This document shows positions 1 to 5,639 of a DNA stretch of 6,101 bases, in pieces (the stretch's first letter is position 1; every line of letters begins with the position of its first letter). The DNA is from Mycobacterium sp. Lineage in GTDB: Bacteria; Actinomycetota; Actinomycetes; Mycobacteriales; Mycobacteriaceae. The notes under the pieces were generated by a model. The model was not told where the DNA came from, searched no databases, and saw nothing but the letters and a program-made list of their open reading frames with translations. The DNA lies in assembly GCA_018882545.1 (NCBI GenBank), contig VERS01000148.1, positions 1-6,101 of the forward strand, written 5' to 3'. A program made the position numbers and the translations under genes.

Positions 1-578
1 ACTCACACCACATCCCCGACCAGCACCCGATCGTCTCCTTCACCGATGTGCGGGTTCCGGCATCCCATCTGGTCGGCGCCGAGGGCCAGGGGATGACGTT
101 CACCCAGGACTGGTTCCGGTTCGAGCGGATCATGGTCGCCTCGCGCTGCGTGGGCGCCGCGCAGCGGCTGGTCGACGAGATGACCTCCTTCGCCCAGCAG
201 CGGATCGTCGACGGTAAGCCGTTGGGTGAACACCAGCTGGTCGCGGGGATGCTCGCCGACAGCGCGACCGAACTGTTCGCCGCCCGCAGTCTGCTCTACG
301 AAGTGGCCCGCGGTATCGACGCCGGGTTAGACCGCAAGGCGTTGCACGGGCAGGCCTCGATGGCCAAGCTGTACTGCTCGGAGATGGCCGGTCGGGTCGC
401 CGACCGTGCGGTCCAGATCTTCGGCGGCCGCGGCTACATGCGGGAAAATGTGGCCGAGCGGATGTTCCGCGAACTGAGGGTGGAACGGATCTGGGAAGGC
501 GCCAGCGAGATCCAGCGGATCATCATTGGCAGGCAGTTGATGCTGCGCGGCCCGCGGGCGGTGCTCGAGCCAGGTTGA
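1..578 (+). CDS. Acyl-CoA dehydrogenase, C-terminal part (5' end outside window)
   Basis: This is the C-terminal part of an FAD-dependent acyl-CoA dehydrogenase, the family that makes the alpha,beta double bond in acyl-CoA thioesters and passes electrons to ETF. The frame is open from the window edge (first whole codon at 3), so the GTG at 48 is an internal valine and not a start. Visible are the end of the middle beta domain (DVRVPASHLVGAEGQGM) and then the helical C-terminal domain. That domain carries the family signature IFGGRGYMRENVAERMFRE and the segment IWEGASEIQRIIIGRQL. The Glu of WEGAS (codon 495-497) aligns with the catalytic base of short- and medium-chain acyl-CoA dehydrogenases (the Glu of YEGT in MCAD), so the active site looks intact. 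About 191 residues are present of a usual 380-400. Chain length and substrate cannot be told. The gene ends 12 bp from the convergent amine oxidase, with no clear terminator between them. Confidence 0.95.
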   Translation, partial: SHHIPDQHPIVSFTDVRVPASHLVGAEGQGMTFTQDWFRFERIMVASRCVGAAQRLVDEMTSFAQQRIVDGKPLGEHQLVAGMLADSATELFAARSLLYEVARGIDAGLDRKALHGQASMAKLYCSEMAGRVADRAVQIFGGRGYMRENVAERMFRELRVERIWEGASEIQRIIIGRQLMLRGPRAVLEPG

Positions 579-590
579 GCAGGAGCGTAC

Positions 591-1910
591 TCAGACCGTC
601 GGCGAATCGGTAACCAATGCGGCATGGACCTGCGCCGCAGTCGTCCGGCCCGACTCGATTGCACCGTCAACCCAGCCAGACCAAATGCCGGCGAAGTCCG
701 CCCCGGCCAGATGGATTGAGCCCCACTGAGTCTGCACCGCCGCGTGATCAGCCGCCTGCCCTGGCCGCAACGCGAGCCAGGTGCCTTTGGAGAACGGGTC
801 GCGGATCCAGTCGTGGCCGTAGACCTCCTCCACCGTCGCGTCCAGCTTGAGCTCGTCCAAACCGGCCTGCAACAGGTCCGGCCGATCGACGGCAAGATCG
901 GGTTCCAGCCCGAAGGAGGCGAAAATCGCCTGCGCCGCGTCGCCGGCACCGACGGTGTCCTTCAAGGTGCACTCGACGACTCCGGGCCACCCCATGGCGA
1001 AGACGTGACGCAATCCACTGAGCCGGGACCAGACCTTGACGCAGCGCCCGGTGTGCCGCTGTTCCGCCAACCGGGCCAACGCGGCCGGCAGGGCCGGGGT
1101 GAAGGCGATGTCACCGAGGGTGTTCAGCGGGGCAGCCAGCACACAGCGGCGAGCTTCGTACCGGTTACCGGCGGTGGTGGTGACGACCACCCCGTGCAGC
1201 GAATCGCTGACCGCCCCAACCGGTTCGCCGAGGCGGATATGGGCGGCGATGTCGCCGGCGACCCGCTCGGCCAGCCCGCCGCTGCCGATGTCGATGCGGG
1301 CCAGTGAGGCGAAGAAGGAATACGCCGGATCGTTGTCGAAGCCGGCGATCTCCCGCAGGTAGACCAGGGCCGAGAACTCCGTGGGCAGCGCGCCGGTGAG
1401 CGTGTAGGACTGGGCGCGCAGCAGGTCGGCGATCGCCGGCGGGGCGTGCAGTCCCGCCAGGTAGTCGCTGAAAGGAATATCCAGTTGCGCCGTGTTGACC
1501 TGATCGAACCCGTTGGCGAAGACCACCGGGGCGATGTCGGCCTTGATCCGGTCGAGCACCTTGTCGAGTTCGGCCATGTCAATGAGGACCTCGGGTTCCG
1601 CCCCGTCGGCGTGCCGGCCGTCCAGAAACCATCGGCTGGCGCCCTCTTTGTCGGCCTCGACGAAGCGCGCGCGGTAGCGATCCACCTCCGCGGCCACGAA
1701 GTGGTGGCGCCGGGGGTCGAACCACTCCGCACCGAGATCAACCACGACGTCGGTGCCCGGGAAGGTGGTGGAGTAGGTGCGTCCGCCGGCCCGGTTCCGG
1801 GCCTCCAGCACGGTCACCGAATGACCCGCCTCGATCAGGTCGCGGGCTGCGACGAGGCCGGCAAAGCCCGCCCCGATCACGACGGCGTCGTAGCGTTCCG
1901 GTTCGCTCAT
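591..1910 (-). CDS. Flavin-containing amine oxidase (MAO-like FAD oxidoreductase)
   Basis: This is a 439-aa FAD-dependent oxidase of the monoamine oxidase/NAD(P)-binding Rossmann superfamily. Such enzymes oxidise amines to imines (then aldehydes), usually reducing O2 to H2O2. The N-terminal dinucleotide-binding fold shows GAGFAG at residues 13-18, the ribose-binding acidic residue E36 and the family motif RAGGR at 40-44, followed by LGAEWF. A conserved-looking lysine in CVKVWSR (K292) sits where MAO-type enzymes place the Lys near flavin N5. The C-terminal FAD motif is IHLAGADFAGIWSGWVDGAIESG in outline (about 399-421). There is no Cys in that motif, so covalent cysteinyl-flavin as in MAO-A/B is unlikely. 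No signal peptide is present, so it is probably cytoplasmic. The length fits single-domain bacterial members (about 430-460). The ATG at 1910 has no Shine-Dalgarno but has a -10-like element 7 nt upstream, suggesting a leaderless mRNA. It is divergent from the dimethylglycine-dehydrogenase-like gene. It could also be a related desaturase-type flavoenzyme; the substrate is unknown. Confidence 0.9.
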   Translation of the reverse strand: MSEPERYDAVVIGAGFAGLVAARDLIEAGHSVTVLEARNRAGGRTYSTTFPGTDVVVDLGAEWFDPRRHHFVAAEVDRYRARFVEADKEGASRWFLDGRHADGAEPEVLIDMAELDKVLDRIKADIAPVVFANGFDQVNTAQLDIPFSDYLAGLHAPPAIADLLRAQSYTLTGALPTEFSALVYLREIAGFDNDPAYSFFASLARIDIGSGGLAERVAGDIAAHIRLGEPVGAVSDSLHGVVVTTTAGNRYEARRCVLAAPLNTLGDIAFTPALPAALARLAEQRHTGRCVKVWSRLSGLRHVFAMGWPGVVECTLKDTVGAGDAAQAIFASFGLEPDLAVDRPDLLQAGLDELKLDATVEEVYGHDWIRDPFSKGTWLALRPGQAADHAAVQTQWGSIHLAGADFAGIWSGWVDGAIESGRTTAAQVHAALVTDSPTV

Positions 1911-1917
1911 GCCCGAA

Positions 1918-1926
1918 ATTGTGTCA
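1918..1926 (-). promoter_or_regulatory. Extended -10 promoter element for the amine oxidase, leaderless type
   Basis: Read on the minus strand this is TGA followed by CACAAT, which is a TGN extended element joined to a -10-like hexamer. It matches the actinobacterial TANNNT pattern except for its first base. Seven bases separate the hexamer from the ATG at 1910, so transcription would begin at or next to the A of the start codon. The absence of a Shine-Dalgarno sequence upstream of this ATG agrees with a leaderless transcript. No convincing -35 box is seen. Confidence 0.45.
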
Positions 1927-1928
1927 CG

Positions 1929-1944
1929 CTGACTGAATGGTCAG
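1929..1944. promoter_or_regulatory. Inverted repeat CTGAC-N6-GTCAG, candidate operator between divergent genes
   Basis: CTGACTGAATGGTCAG has perfect 5-bp arms around 6 bp and lies in the 102-bp gap between two divergent flavoenzyme genes. For the amine oxidase it sits just upstream of the extended -10, where bound protein would block RNA polymerase. Its size and symmetry would suit a dimeric TetR- or GntR-type repressor. No regulator gene is in the window, so the binding protein is unknown. Confidence 0.4.
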
Positions 1945-1998
1945 ACATCACTTTGCCGAGCTGGCTGCGGGTTTCCGGGTTTGCCGCGGGCCGGCGTC

Positions 1999-2026
1999 AT
2001 GAAGGACACGCCATGAAGGACCTGCC
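1999..2026 (+). repeat. 14-bp imperfect tandem duplication spanning the start codon
   Basis: Copy 1 (1999-2012, ATGAAGGACACGCC) and copy 2 (2013-2026, ATGAAGGACCTGCC) are adjacent and match at 12 of 14 bases. Copy 2 holds the start codon of the dimethylglycine-dehydrogenase-like gene. Copy 1 provides the AAGGA (2002-2006) that serves as its Shine-Dalgarno at 6-nt spacing. Copy 1 also opens a five-codon reading frame (M-K-D-T-P) whose TGA overlaps the gene's ATG as ATGA. Confidence 0.85.
2002..2006 (+). promoter_or_regulatory. Ribosome binding site AAGGA that sets the start at 2013
   Basis: AAGGA lies 6 nt before ATG 2013. The codons just after that ATG lead within ten residues into the conserved beta strand and GGGVTG motif, as in family members. 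Together these pick 2013 over any upstream in-frame codon; the open frame reaching back to 1446 is antisense to the amine oxidase. Confidence 0.7.
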
Positions 2027-4487
2027 TGATCGGGCCCGAGCCGTCATCGTCGGCGGCGGTGTCACCGGGTGCAGCATCGCCTATCACCTGGCCCACCTCG
2101 GGTGGACCGACGTGGTGCTGCTCGAACAACACGAGCTCACCGCCGGTACCACCTGGCATGCGGCCGGGCTCATCACCTCGGCGGGCATGACCGACGAGAC
2201 GGCGCTGTTCCTGAGTCGCTATTCCCGCGACCTCTACGCGCGGTTGGAGCAGGAGACCGGCCACTCAACCGGATTCAATCCGGTGGGCCACATCAGTCTG
2301 GCCACCAACCCTCGACGACTCGAGGCGCTGCGCCGCTCGTCGGCATGGATGCATGGGTTCGGTGTCACCGAGCACGAGATCAGCGCGCGCGAGTTGCAGG
2401 ACATGTGGCCGCTGCTGGAGACCTCCGATGTGCTGGCCGGCTTCTATGTGCCCGACGAGGGACGCGCCGACCCGGTGGGGGTGGCCACCTCAATGGCCAA
2501 GGGAGCCAAGCTGCTCGGCGCCGCAGTGATAGAGGGTGTCACCGTCCGGGGCGTCGAGACCGGGCGCGGCCGGGTCACTGGCGTGCTGACCGATCGCGGA
2601 CGGATCGAGACGGAGGTCGTCGTCAACGCGGCCGGGATGTGGGCGCGCCAACTCGGTGCCCGCAACGGCGTGACCATTCCGCTGCAGGCCGCCGAGCACT
2701 ACTACCTGATCACCGACACCGTCCCGGGGATGGACCACGATCTGGCGGTGATCGAGGATCCGGACCGCTATGGCTACTACCGGCCGGAGGGCGACGGAAT
2801 GCTGGTCGGTCTGTTCGAACCGGTCGGCGCCCCCTGGTCGCTGGACGGGGTTCCGGAGGGATTCGCCTTCGGCACCCTGCCGCCGGACTGGGATCGCGTC
2901 GGCCCCTACCTGGGTCGGGCGCTGGAGCGCATCCCGTCGCTGTCGGAGGTCGGGGTGCGGCTGTTCTTCTGCGGCCCAGAGTCCTTCACCCCCGACGTCC
3001 GGCCGATGCTGGGCCCTGCGCCGGAACTCGACGGTTACTACGTGGCCGCCGGAATGAACTCGCTGGGCATTCTGAGCGGAGGCGGGGTCGGTACGGTGCT
3101 GGCGCACTGGATCGTCGAGGGCGTACCGCCGGTGGATGTCACCGGATACGCCATCGACCGGGCCGCTGGTCACGAGGCCTCCCGGCGGTTCCGCTCCGAG
3201 CGGACCGTCGAACAACTCGGCGTCCTGTTCGGCGATGCGGTCTGGCCGACCTGGAAGCCGGGCTCAGCGCGCGGGGTGCGTCGTTCGGTGCTGCACGACA
3301 GGCTGGTGGCCGCGGGTGGTCATTTCAACGCCTCGGTGGGGTGGGAGTACGCCGAGTGGTACGACACCGACGGGAGCCATCCGGCGACCACCCTGGACTA
3401 CTCCAGACAGGCCTCCTTCGACCTGGTGGCCGGCGAACACCGGGCGGTGCGCGAGGACGTCGGCGTGCTGGACATGAGTCTGATGGCCAAGTTCCTGGTG
3501 CAGGGGCCGGATGCCGCGCGCGTCCTTGACCGGCTGTCGGTCAGCGTCATCGACCGTGAGCTCGGCCGGCTGGTGTACACCCAGTGGCTCTATCCCAACG
3601 GCGGTATCGCCGCTGATCTGACCATCACCCGGCTGGCGGATGAGAAATTCCTGGTTGTCACCAGCGATCTCATCCACCGTCGGGTCGAGCCGATGGTTCG
3701 CCGCGCCGCTCGAGTCGGTGAGACCGTCGTCGTCACCGACATCACTTCCGGAACCACCCTGCTGTCGGTGCAAGGTCCGAAGTCGCGCACCCTGCTGAGC
3801 CGGCTGACCGACGCGGACTTGTCCAACGAAGCATTCCCCTACCTGTCGGCCCAACACATCCACGTCGGCTACGCCCCCGTGCTGGCGATCCGGGTGACCT
3901 ATCTGGGGGAACTCGGCTGGGAGATGCACATCCCCGCCGAATACGCCGCCGGTGCCTTCGACGACCTGATGGCCGCCGGTGCGGATCTGGGCCTGCGGCC
4001 GGTCGGGCTGGCCGCGATGTCGAGCCTGCGCCTGGAGAAGGGGTACCGCGACATCGGCGTGGACATCGACAACACCGACAACCCCATTGAGGCGGGTCTG
4101 GGATTCACCGTCGCCTGGGACAAGCCGGAGGGATTCATCGGCCGGGAGGCACTGCTGGGGTTCACTGCGATGGGCCCGCCGCGCCACCGGGTGGTCGGTC
4201 TCTTCGTCGACGACCCCGGCGCCGATCTGTTCGGCAACGAGCCGGTTCTGGTCGGTGGGAAGTGGGTCGGATATCTGCGGGCTGCCGCCTACGGGCACAC
4301 CCTGGGCGGTCCGGTGGGTCTGGCTCAGGTGGCCTGTGAATCCGGTGTGACCACGGACTGGCTGCGGGATACGCGGTTCACCGTCCACACCCCGAACGGT
4401 GACCTGCCCGCCAGGCTGCAGACACAACCGTTCTACGATCCGCACCGGCGGCGAATCCTCGGGGATTCCCTGGCCGCTACACGGTAG
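2013..4487 (+). CDS. Dimethylglycine/sarcosine dehydrogenase-like FAD oxidoreductase with GcvT-type folate domain
   Basis: This 824-aa fused enzyme has the layout of mitochondrial dimethylglycine dehydrogenase (DMGDH) and sarcosine dehydrogenase. Those enzymes oxidatively remove an N-methyl group and hand the one-carbon unit to tetrahydrofolate. Residues 8 to about 370 form a DAO-type FAD domain with GGGVTG at 14-19 and the ribose-binding E38. TTWHAAGL at 46-53 places H49 where DMGDH carries its covalently bound FAD. Residues about 375-428 resemble the FAO_M linker domain. Residues about 430-710 form a GcvT-like aminomethyltransferase domain, with the typical YLGELGWEMHIP, SLRLEKGYR and NPIEAGLGF blocks. 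Residues about 719-815 form the GcvT C-terminal barrel (GGKWVGYLRAAAYGHTLGG). The length fits the single-chain family (about 800-870), unlike the four-subunit sarcosine oxidases. No signal peptide is seen, so it should be cytoplasmic. It is divergent from an amine oxidase. The exact substrate (dimethylglycine, sarcosine or another N-methyl amine) is not readable. Confidence 0.9.
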   Translation: MKDLPDRARAVIVGGGVTGCSIAYHLAHLGWTDVVLLEQHELTAGTTWHAAGLITSAGMTDETALFLSRYSRDLYARLEQETGHSTGFNPVGHISLATNPRRLEALRRSSAWMHGFGVTEHEISARELQDMWPLLETSDVLAGFYVPDEGRADPVGVATSMAKGAKLLGAAVIEGVTVRGVETGRGRVTGVLTDRGRIETEVVVNAAGMWARQLGARNGVTIPLQAAEHYYLITDTVPGMDHDLAVIEDPDRYGYYRPEGDGMLVGLFEPVGAPWSLDGVPEGFAFGTLPPDWDRVGPYLGRALERIPSLSEVGVRLFFCGPESFTPDVRPMLGPAPELDGYYVAAGMNSLGILSGGGVGTVLAHWIVEGVPPVDVTGYAIDRAAGHEASRRFRSERTVEQLGVLFGDAVWPTWKPGSARGVRRSVLHDRLVAAGGHFNASVGWEYAEWYDTDGSHPATTLDYSRQASFDLVAGEHRAVREDVGVLDMSLMAKFLVQGPDAARVLDRLSVSVIDRELGRLVYTQWLYPNGGIAADLTITRLADEKFLVVTSDLIHRRVEPMVRRAARVGETVVVTDITSGTTLLSVQGPKSRTLLSRLTDADLSNEAFPYLSAQHIHVGYAPVLAIRVTYLGELGWEMHIPAEYAAGAFDDLMAAGADLGLRPVGLAAMSSLRLEKGYRDIGVDIDNTDNPIEAGLGFTVAWDKPEGFIGREALLGFTAMGPPRHRVVGLFVDDPGADLFGNEPVLVGGKWVGYLRAAAYGHTLGGPVGLAQVACESGVTTDWLRDTRFTVHTPNGDLPARLQTQPFYDPHRRRILGDSLAATR

Positions 4488-4503
4488 GCGCAGTTCAGCC
4501 GGG

Positions 4504-4527
4504 TTTCCGGGCCAATTTCCGGGCCAA
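4504..4527 (+). repeat. Perfect 12-bp tandem duplication (TTTCCGGGCCAA x2)
   Basis: TTTCCGGGCCAA occurs at 4504-4515 and again directly at 4516-4527 with no mismatch. It lies in the 113-bp spacer 17 bp after the upstream gene's stop codon. It forms no strong hairpin. It is most simply a slippage product, or possibly paired protein-binding sites about one helical turn apart. The rest of 4488-4588 shows no gene and no convincing terminator. Confidence 0.8.
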
Positions 4528-4588
4528 GTGTGAGCTATTCGACGGCTGTTTCGGCGCCGCCAGGTGCGGTCCGCGGATTTCTCTCCGT

Positions 4589-4594
4589 TATTGT
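4589..4594 (+). promoter_or_regulatory. -10 element (TATTGT) of a leaderless-type promoter
   Basis: TATTGT fits the mycobacterial -10 consensus TANNNT. Exactly six bases lie between it and the A of ATG 4601, so that A would be the transcript's first base. No Shine-Dalgarno exists upstream, and the GTG at 4598 is too close to the hexamer to be on the RNA. A recognisable -35 box is absent, as is common in these bacteria. Confidence 0.6.
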
Positions 4595-4600
4595 TTCGTG

Positions 4601-5224
4601 ATGCTTTCGAAGAATTCGCGTGATGTGCGTAAACAATTTTCGGGACTATTCGCCGCGTTGATCGCCGCGGTGGCGACCGCCGCCGGCGTCGCTGCCGATC
4701 CGGGGGTTGCCGAACAGCCCAGTGGTCCGGTCAGCCACCTGTCGGCGGCCCCGGCCGGAGTCGCGGGCGGGCCGGTGCCGGCAGACCTGCCCGCGGATCC
4801 GCCCGGAATCTTGCCACCGGATACGCCGTCAGCGGTGCCGCCCGCGGCGGTGGACAACCCGGCGATGCTGCCTCCCAGCGACGCCAACGAGCGAGGCCTG
4901 CAGGTCAAGACACTGTTGGTGGCCCGCAGCATCAGCGCTGACTTCCCACAGATCACCTCGATGATCGGGGTGCGCCCGGACGCCAAGCCGTGGCATCCGA
5001 ACGGTCTGGCCATCGACGTGATCATCCCCAACCCCAGCAGCGCCCAGGGCATCGCTCTGGGTGATGCCATCCTGGCCTACGCGATGCGCAACGCCGGGCG
5101 GTTCGGTTTGCAGGATGTGATCTGGCGCGGCACCTACTACACCCCCGCGGGGCCAAGCGGATCGGGATACGGCCACTTCGACCATGTCCACATCACCACC
5201 ACCGGCGGCGGCTACTCCGGCTGA
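4601..5224 (+). CDS. Exported proline-rich protein with LAS-type (M15/VanY-like) metallopeptidase motifs
   Basis: A 207-aa exported protein. The N-terminus is basic (K4, R7, R10, K11), followed by a hydrophobic, Ala-rich stretch at about 13-32 and a likely signal-peptidase site near AGVA/AD. Residues about 33-90 are a Pro/Ala/Gly-rich, low-complexity linker suited to the cell envelope. From about residue 90 a folded domain shows WHPNGLAIDV (H132 and D139, an H-x6-D pattern), a DVIW segment and HFDHVHI (H195-x-H197). These are the zinc-ligand and catalytic patterns of LAS metallopeptidases (D-Ala-D-Ala peptidases, lysostaphin type). The same pattern is found in the exported domain annotated as ARB_07466-like in actinobacteria. 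A role on peptidoglycan peptides or another wall substrate is inference, and activity is not proven. The ATG at 4601 was chosen over GTG 4598 because a -10 box lies six bases upstream, giving a leaderless message. The stop codon lies in the first unit of a tandem repeat, followed by a strong stem-loop. Confidence 0.85.
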   Translation: MLSKNSRDVRKQFSGLFAALIAAVATAAGVAADPGVAEQPSGPVSHLSAAPAGVAGGPVPADLPADPPGILPPDTPSAVPPAAVDNPAMLPPSDANERGLQVKTLLVARSISADFPQITSMIGVRPDAKPWHPNGLAIDVIIPNPSSAQGIALGDAILAYAMRNAGRFGLQDVIWRGTYYTPAGPSGSGYGHFDHVHITTTGGGYSG

Positions 5225-5265
5225 GGAATCCGGCTGAGAATATCCGGCTGAGGAATACCCGGCTG
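5216..5265 (+). repeat. Degenerate short tandem repeat of TCCGGCTGAGGAA (about 3.5 units)
   Basis: The units are 5216-5228 (13 bp), 5229-5242 (14 bp, TCCGGCTGAGAATA), 5243-5258 (16 bp, TCCGGCTGAGGAATAC) and a partial CCGGCTG at 5259-5265. The first unit contains the stop codon of the exported-protein gene, so the repeat begins in coding sequence and extends past it. The last partial unit forms the left arm of the following stem-loop. Changes in copy number would alter the 3' untranslated region but not the protein. Confidence 0.8.
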
Positions 5266-5288
5266 GGCGCGGTCTACCGCCCAGTCGG
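5259..5288. terminator. Strong stem-loop between convergent genes, probable two-way terminator
   Basis: CCGGCTGGGCG (5259-5269) pairs with CGCCCAGTCGG (5278-5288) around an 8-base loop. This gives 11 pairs, one of them a G-U wobble in the plus-strand RNA; the inner seven are perfect. It begins 35 bases after the stop of the exported-protein gene. On the minus strand the stop codon of the small membrane-protein gene (5274-5276) falls in the loop. No U-tract follows, which is common for actinobacterial hairpin terminators. Confidence 0.6.
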
Positions 5289-5571
5289 AGCTGTCGTCGC
5301 CGGCACCGGTGCGGGTGCCGATTGCGGCGCCATCATGCCTGGTTCCCTGTCGTCGGGACTGTTGACGCGGTCCATCATCGGGCACCCTCCCGGGGCCATT
5401 TGGCCGGCCGGGTGGTCGCGGTGCCACCCCCGGATGCCGCCGGCGGCACGGCCCAACGCCAAGCCTGAACACCACCCCGGCGACGATGCCCACCCAGGCC
5501 ACTGCTCGGTTCAGCCGACGATCAGTCGCCCCGTATGCGGCCACCGATCCGTCTTCGGGCGTCTCACTCAT
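5274..5571 (-). pseudogene. Small single-pass membrane protein, Met/His-rich C-terminus, frameshifted
   Basis: The start is well supported: ATG at 5571 with GGAGGAG five bases upstream. The first frame reads a polar N-terminus, MSETPEDGSVAAYGATDRR, and enters a membrane helix (AVAWVGIVAGVVF, residues 23-35). It then turns into an Arg/Pro/Gly-rich sequence that does not look like protein. A second frame takes over at about 5460-5475: SGLALGRAAGG completes the helix, then comes a tail with GWHRDH, GGCPMMDR and GMMAPQ and a PAPVPATTAPTGR end, with TAG at 5274-5276. Together the two frames give a coherent protein of roughly 98 residues. The tail's His, Met and Cys residues could bind metal, which is inference. 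I do not know a name or function for it. A one-base insertion, or a deletion of two bases or of 3n+2 bases, would explain the break; a sequencing error is possible. It follows the PPK2 gene on the same strand. Confidence 0.7.
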
Positions 5572-5573
5572 AT

Positions 5574-5597
5574 CGACTCCTCCATCCCCCGGAGTCG
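5574..5597 (-). promoter_or_regulatory. Hairpin covering the Shine-Dalgarno of the small membrane-protein gene
   Basis: In the minus-strand RNA, CGACTCC (5597-5591) can pair perfectly with GGAGTCG (5580-5574) across a 10-base loop. The right arm includes the last four bases of the ribosome binding site GGAGGAG (5583-5577) and ends two bases before the ATG. The seven-pair stem would limit ribosome access and could act as a translational switch. No known riboswitch or thermometer family is recognised. Confidence 0.5.
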
Positions 5598-5614
5598 GTC
5601 TACCCGGTTAGACC
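5597..5614. promoter_or_regulatory. Inverted repeat GGTCTA-N6-TAGACC upstream of the small membrane-protein gene
   Basis: The 6-bp arms at 5597-5602 and 5609-5614 are perfect around CCCGGT. The element abuts the Shine-Dalgarno hairpin, sharing base 5597. It could be a second stem in the leader RNA or a DNA operator. No -10 element for the minus strand is evident nearby, so the gene may depend on readthrough from the PPK2 gene. Confidence 0.4.
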
Positions 5615-5639
5615 ACCGCCCAAGCATCCCCGGGACGCT

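Noticed and set aside
579..590. A terminator between the acyl-CoA dehydrogenase and the amine oxidase
   Set aside because: The gap is only 12 bp and no stem-loop was seen across it.
744..1362. Plus-strand open frames of 108-187 aa
   Set aside because: They lie antisense to the amine oxidase, whose motifs are clear, and show composition expected of shadow frames.
1446..2012. An open frame extending the 824-aa dehydrogenase upstream by 189 residues
   Set aside because: It runs antisense through the amine oxidase gene, has no family similarity, and the conserved FAD motif begins right after ATG 2013, which has its own AAGGA site.
3264..4445. A 393-aa open frame on the minus strand
   Set aside because: It is opposite the conserved GcvT part of the dehydrogenase, has no recognisable motifs, and is typical of antisense open frames in GC-rich DNA.
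4488..4588. A terminator after the dehydrogenase gene
   Set aside because: Only 4-5 bp self-complementary CCGG/GGCC pairings are found, too weak to call.
5455..5480. Programmed ribosomal frameshifting in the small membrane-protein gene
   Set aside because: No slippery heptamer, homopolymer run or downstream stimulatory structure is apparent at the switch point, so mutation or sequencing error is simpler.
5212..5571. A 119-aa intact protein on the minus strand
   Set aside because: After residue 35 the sequence becomes Arg/Pro/Gly-rich with no protein-like features and runs through the tandem repeat, while the other frame continues the membrane helix and a sensible tail.
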